Assembly: GCF_014932895.1 (NCBI RefSeq)
Contig: NZ_JACYOF010000003.1
Coordinates: 186,261-250,260 of the forward strand
Reading direction: 5' to 3'
Length of the DNA: 64,000 nt
From: Bacillus thuringiensis
Lineage (GTDB): Bacteria > Bacillota > Bacilli > Bacillales > Bacillaceae_G
How positions within the stretch are numbered: position 1 is the first letter of the stretch; each line of letters opens with the position of its first letter. Under the pieces are notes generated by a model that was given only the letters and a program-made list of their open reading frames with translations, had not been told where the DNA came from and searched no databases. The position numbers were made by a program, and so were the translations under genes. Below, one piece after another: positions 61,089 to 64,000 of the stretch.

Positions 61089-61240
61089 TCATATAATATT
61101 AGAGTTAATGTATTCTGTAGAACCTTTATTAATTAAAATACCATGATCAAACAGTTTCGTATGATGCATAAGCCACCACGGCAATAAATACTCTTCATTC
61201 TAAAAATGAGATATAACAGTTGTAGTAATATAAATCTCCT
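61089..61240 (-). pseudogene. N-terminal scrap of a glycosyltransferase family 2-like gene
   Basis: The minus frame reads IYITTTVISHF, stop, NEEYLLPWWLMHHTKLFDHG, ILINKGST..., matching the start of a GT2-like family that has YNEEYLLPWWL..H...FD.G. An in-frame stop and early end show decay. The rest of the gap 60887-61330 contains no supported gene. Confidence 0.45.
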
Positions 61241-61330
61241 CCTCTTTCTCTATTAATCTACTTTTTATCCTACAAACAATATACTCAAAAACAAAAAATA
61301 TGTGTCCTAATTATTAACCAAATATTATTA

Positions 61331-61681
61331 CTAATATTTTTGCAAGCTTTCCTTTGGTACCCAGCCCTTCTCACCATCTGTTTCTTCACACCAAACCCAT
61401 CCATTCAATTCTTCTAATCCGATCAGTCTTTCTCCAATACCCACATTTAATTCTTTCGCAGTATATTGTTTTAAAATGATTCCTATTCCATTCATATCTT
61501 TTCTTATAATTTGCTCCGGAACCCATCCTTTCCGGTTATACCTCTCTTCATGACAAAACACCCAGTTATCCCAGCTTTCAGTACCTACGTATTTTTCTCC
61601 AATATGAACTACATCCCCTTCTTCCAAACGAATTGGATCCGGATAATGACTAACATGTGATTTCATTACAATATATTTCAT
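61331..61681 (-). CDS. two-SH3-domain protein
   Basis: 116 residues with two tandem SH3-like folds: MKYIVMKSHVSHYPDPIRLEEGD..., WDNWVFCHEERYNRKGWVPEQII (first) and KEL..VGIGERLIGLEELNGWVWCEETDGEKGWVPKESL (second). No signal peptide, so intracellular and probably protein- or peptide-binding. ATG 61681 follows GGAGGG; the frame extends to 61693. Family function unknown. Confidence 0.75.
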   Translation of the reverse strand: MKYIVMKSHVSHYPDPIRLEEGDVVHIGEKYVGTESWDNWVFCHEERYNRKGWVPEQIIRKDMNGIGIILKQYTAKELNVGIGERLIGLEELNGWVWCEETDGEKGWVPKESLQKY

Positions 61682-61745
61682 AATACCCTCCAATAATCAG
61701 AAAATTAAGTTATAATATTATTATAAAAGAAGGAGGAATAGGCTC

Positions 61746-61796
61746 ATGTACTACAACACTTTATTTGAAAATGATCAACCTGTAGGCCGTCTATAA
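61746..61796 (+). CDS. 16-residue leader peptide upstream of EamA gene
   Basis: ATG 61746 with AAGGAGGA ten bases upstream; peptide MYYNTLFENDQPVGRL, TAA at 61794. It is followed at once by a long hairpin (61798-61842) and then the EamA gene. The arrangement resembles translation-dependent attenuation or arrest peptides that control transporters. No repeated amino acid other than the initial Tyr-Tyr is obvious. Confidence 0.55.
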   Translation: MYYNTLFENDQPVGRL

Positions 61797-61797
61797 A

Positions 61798-61842
61798 CTA
61801 AGACGGGCATTCATATAACAAATACACTATGCCTCGTCTTAG
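61798..61842 (+). promoter_or_regulatory. attenuator-like hairpin before EamA
   Basis: CTAAGACGGGCAT with ATGCCTCGTCTTAG around an 18-base AT loop, directly after the leader stop. It is followed by GGGAAC and not a T-run, so it may act on RNA stability or ribosome loading and not termination. Confidence 0.5.
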
Positions 61843-61882
61843 GGAACTAATAATACCCTAAAAATAGACGGAGGTACTTTAC

Positions 61883-62782
61883 ATGAAACAAACAATTTTA
61901 GGAGCTATATGTTTATCATTAGCAGCTAGTATATGGGGCGGTATGTATGTTGTTAGCAAATATGTACTCGACTTTATCCCACCACTGACACTCGTTTGGT
62001 TACGCTTTATTATCGCTTTTGTTGTTTTATATATGGTTTTGAAAATAGCTAAGAGAAAGCAAAAGAAAAAAATAACCATTCACAAAAAAGATTGGCTACT
62101 ATTCGCTTGGATTGGATTCATCGGATATTTCATTTCAATCACATGTCAGTTTATCGGTACAAAATTATCCGACGCTCATACAGGCTCTTTAGTAACATCA
62201 GCTACCCCTGCATTTATGGTTATATTTGCAGCACTCATTTTAAAAGAACAACTAACTGCTCGTAGACTTTTATCTACTATAATAGCGACAATCGGTGTCA
62301 TTATCGTAATTGGATGGGATATTGGAATTGGCTCCTATTTTATCGGTACAATCATTTTAGTTGGGGCCGCTATCACATGGGCTTTACTATCTATTTATGT
62401 GAAAATTGCTTCAGCCCGATTTTCATCGTTAGTTATTACAACGTACGCAATATTCTTTTCACTCTTTTTCATTACACCTTGTATGATATGGGAATTCCAA
62501 TCTAATGCTATTAAAGATATGAACATGTATGTATTATTAGGCGTACTTTATTTAGGAATCGTCTCAACAGCAGGTGCATTTTTCCTTTGGAATAAAGGAT
62601 TAGAATTAATGGATGCGAGCATTGGTTCATTGTTTTTCTTCTTCCAACCTATCGTTGGATCATTACTTGGCTCGTTCCTATTAAATGAAACATTAAGCAA
62701 TAACTTTTTTATTGGTGGTATTCTCATTATATGCAGCGTTATCATTACTACCTTTGAAAAGAAAAAACAGGCAGAGATTTAA
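61883..62782 (+). CDS. EamA/DMT-family transporter
   Basis: 299 residues, ten TM helices in two EamA repeats: LSLAASIWGGMYVVSKYVLDF at the start, CQFIGTKLSDAHTGSLVTSATPAFMVIFA in the first half, and STAGAFFLWNKGLELMDASIGSLFFFFQPIVG in the second. Drug/metabolite superfamily; exports amino acids, purines or drugs; substrate unknown. GGAGGT ribosome site. Preceded by a 16-residue leader ORF and hairpin. Confidence 0.8.
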   Translation: MKQTILGAICLSLAASIWGGMYVVSKYVLDFIPPLTLVWLRFIIAFVVLYMVLKIAKRKQKKKITIHKKDWLLFAWIGFIGYFISITCQFIGTKLSDAHTGSLVTSATPAFMVIFAALILKEQLTARRLLSTIIATIGVIIVIGWDIGIGSYFIGTIILVGAAITWALLSIYVKIASARFSSLVITTYAIFFSLFFITPCMIWEFQSNAIKDMNMYVLLGVLYLGIVSTAGAFFLWNKGLELMDASIGSLFFFFQPIVGSLLGSFLLNETLSNNFFIGGILIICSVIITTFEKKKQAEI

Positions 62783-62797
62783 TCTCTGCCTGTTCGT
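62765..62797. terminator. terminator between EamA and pentapeptide genes
   Basis: ACAGGCAGAGATT with AATCTCTGCCTGT; the T-run is on the minus strand (TTTTTTC), and it serves the pentapeptide gene best. Confidence 0.75.
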
Positions 62798-62817
62798 ATA
62801 AACTCACTCCATACACT

Positions 62818-63639
62818 TTACGCAGTCCAATGAGCTGGACGAGACAACAATTTCGGTAACTTTGTATGTTTATCCCCTCTCGCCGCATTAATTTGAACTT
62901 GCGTTAGAAAAATACTATTTGTAAAATCCGCTCCTCTAATATCTGCATCTCGTAAATCTGCTCCGATGAGATCTGCTCCTCGTAAGTCGGCACCATTTAG
63001 GTTAGCCGCAATTAAATATGCTCCTCTTAAATTTGCACCTTGCAAATCTTTCTTTTTCAGATTCGCTCCCATAAGGTCTGCTCCGCGGTGACTGATTCGT
63101 TTCTTACGTGCAGCATTCATTTCCTTCCATACTAATTCACTCGTTTCTAAAAGGAGAATGTTCACTTCTGCTCTGTGCATTGGAATATTTATTTCCATTA
63201 ATTCATCTGGACTTAAATTTGAAAGACGCTCTGTCTCTTCAATTGCTTCCTTTAGCTCTTTATGAATTGGCTGTGTTGCCTTTAAAAGAATAGCCTCATT
63301 CAAATACCACAGCATTTCATGAAGCTGATGCATAACCGGAAAAGTATCATACATTTTTCTCGCATGCTCAGCATCTTTCCGCCAATCAATCCCTTTAAAC
63401 GTAACTTGAGAAATCTTCTGCCCAGCACCAAAACATTCAAATACTGTACAACCTTTATAACCATTTCCTCTAAGATTTTTATGTATACTACATTTGAAAT
63501 CTGATTGTAAGTTGGAACATGGTTTACCACCATCTTTATTCACCGCAAAATCTACCGATGCTGCGAACGGTAACGCTACACAACATAGACCGAAGCATTT
63601 TTCGCAGTTTGCTTTTAAATGATTGTTATGATTAGTCAA
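62818..63639 (-). CDS. Cys-rich / pentapeptide-repeat protein
   Basis: 273 residues. The N-terminal ~75 residues hold nine Cys (CEKCFGLCC, PCSNLQSDFKC, GCTVFEC), a probable metal or Fe-S site. A helical middle (WRKDAEHARKMYDTFPVMHQ) follows. From ~190 there are 9-10 pentapeptide repeats, A(D/N)LxG (GADLMGANL, GANLRGAYL, GADLRGADLIGADL). Pentapeptide beta-helices mimic DNA in Qnr-type proteins, but this mix is distinct and the target is unknown. Start is TTG 63639 with CAGGGGG. Confidence 0.8.
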   Translation of the reverse strand: MTNHNNHLKANCEKCFGLCCVALPFAASVDFAVNKDGGKPCSNLQSDFKCSIHKNLRGNGYKGCTVFECFGAGQKISQVTFKGIDWRKDAEHARKMYDTFPVMHQLHEMLWYLNEAILLKATQPIHKELKEAIEETERLSNLSPDELMEINIPMHRAEVNILLLETSELVWKEMNAARKKRISHRGADLMGANLKKKDLQGANLRGAYLIAANLNGADLRGADLIGADLRDADIRGADFTNSIFLTQVQINAARGDKHTKLPKLLSRPAHWTA

Positions 63640-63834
63640 AATCTATACCCCCTGTTGTCTTTTGACTATTTCATAATATTCCAACTGCATTAAATAATCA
63701 ATTTTAAAATAAAACAGCCTCTTTCATTTCAATTCATAACTTTATCATTCAATTTCCTTTCAATTGAAAAAGACTATTTCCATCTAATGAATTATAATTA
63801 AATTATAAATATTCAAATTAAAAGGAGGATTACT

Positions 63835-64000
63835 ATGGCACTAGAAATGAAAACAAACTGTCAAATTTGCGATCAATCCCTCGATCCAGATTCTGAAGCT
63901 TACATTTGCGTATATGAATGCACATTTTGCGCACCATGTACTAAAGAAAGACAAAACATTTGTCCAAATTGCGGTGGGGAGTTAGTACGTAGACCGAAGA
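63835..64000 (+). CDS. DUF1272 Cys-rich protein (partial, runs off the window)
   Basis: ATG 63835 with AAAGGAGGA. The visible 55 residues contain three Cys pairs (CQICDQSLD, CTFCAPC, CPNCGGEL), matching DUF1272, a ~60-residue zinc-ribbon family. The C-terminus lies outside the window. Zinc-binding is inferred; no known role. Confidence 0.7.
   Translation, partial: MALEMKTNCQICDQSLDPDSEAYICVYECTFCAPCTKERQNICPNCGGELVRRPK

Overview
The window looks like chromosomal DNA of the Bacillus cereus group. It is AT-rich, and most genes have strong AGGAGG-type ribosome binding sites with ATG, GTG or TTG starts. Intergenic gaps carry U-tract terminators, and there are typical Firmicutes leader RNAs (SAM-I riboswitch, Trp T-box, c-di-AMP riboswitch). 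Several copies of a ~150 bp palindromic repeat match what I remember of the B. cereus-group element bcr1. No rRNA, tRNA, CRISPR array, prophage or intact transposase gene is visible.

Layout. 1-6,600: efflux and hydrolase genes (MFS, alpha/beta hydrolase, MarR+MFS, serine hydrolase). 6,600-12,400: short genes, a tandem-repeat protein, a short-chain fatty acid transporter, a quinone reductase/SWIM cluster and a SAM-riboswitch gene of unknown function. 12,400-19,500: YwiC, then a five-gene minus-strand operon pairing an ECF vitamin transporter with a DUF4430 lipoprotein and a sortase-anchored surface protein that resembles transcobalamin in domain content. 19,600-22,400: RraA-like protein, YfcC transporter and DUF2262. 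22,400-27,900: an accessory stretch with gene fragments, tiny ORFs, strong hairpins, a cre-overlapped promoter for a 26-residue peptide, and a MerR/GAP cassette. 28,000-34,500: hydrolase and regulator, YbaK, a histidyl-tRNA synthetase behind a three-His leader peptide, and an HxlR/nitroreductase pair. 34,500-42,400: short pyruvate kinase, lipoprotein, SDR, ABC-2 exporter and a DUF3796/XRE pair. 42,400-52,300: nucleotidase, kinase, tyrosine phosphatase, acetyltransferase, DUF2785/Nudix pair, T-box trpS, dxr, AI-2E-family exporter and GlsB-like protein. 52,300-64,000: acetyltransferase, c-di-AMP riboswitch with a 47-residue ORF, a trmO gene split by a repeat, MFS, small membrane proteins, DUF2179, CorC/CNNM, MerR, decayed genes, EamA behind a leader peptide, a pentapeptide protein, and the start of a DUF1272 gene.

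Most notable points: (1) leader-peptide attenuation proposed for hisS; (2) the ECF operon with a cell-wall transcobalamin-like protein; (3) SAM and c-di-AMP riboswitches placed upstream of small uncharacterised ORFs; (4) a catabolite-controlled 26-residue amphipathic peptide; (5) two genes cut by bcr1 in which removing the element plus one copy of the 5-bp duplication restores the frame exactly. All calls come from reading the sequence and from family memory; no searches or folding programs were run.
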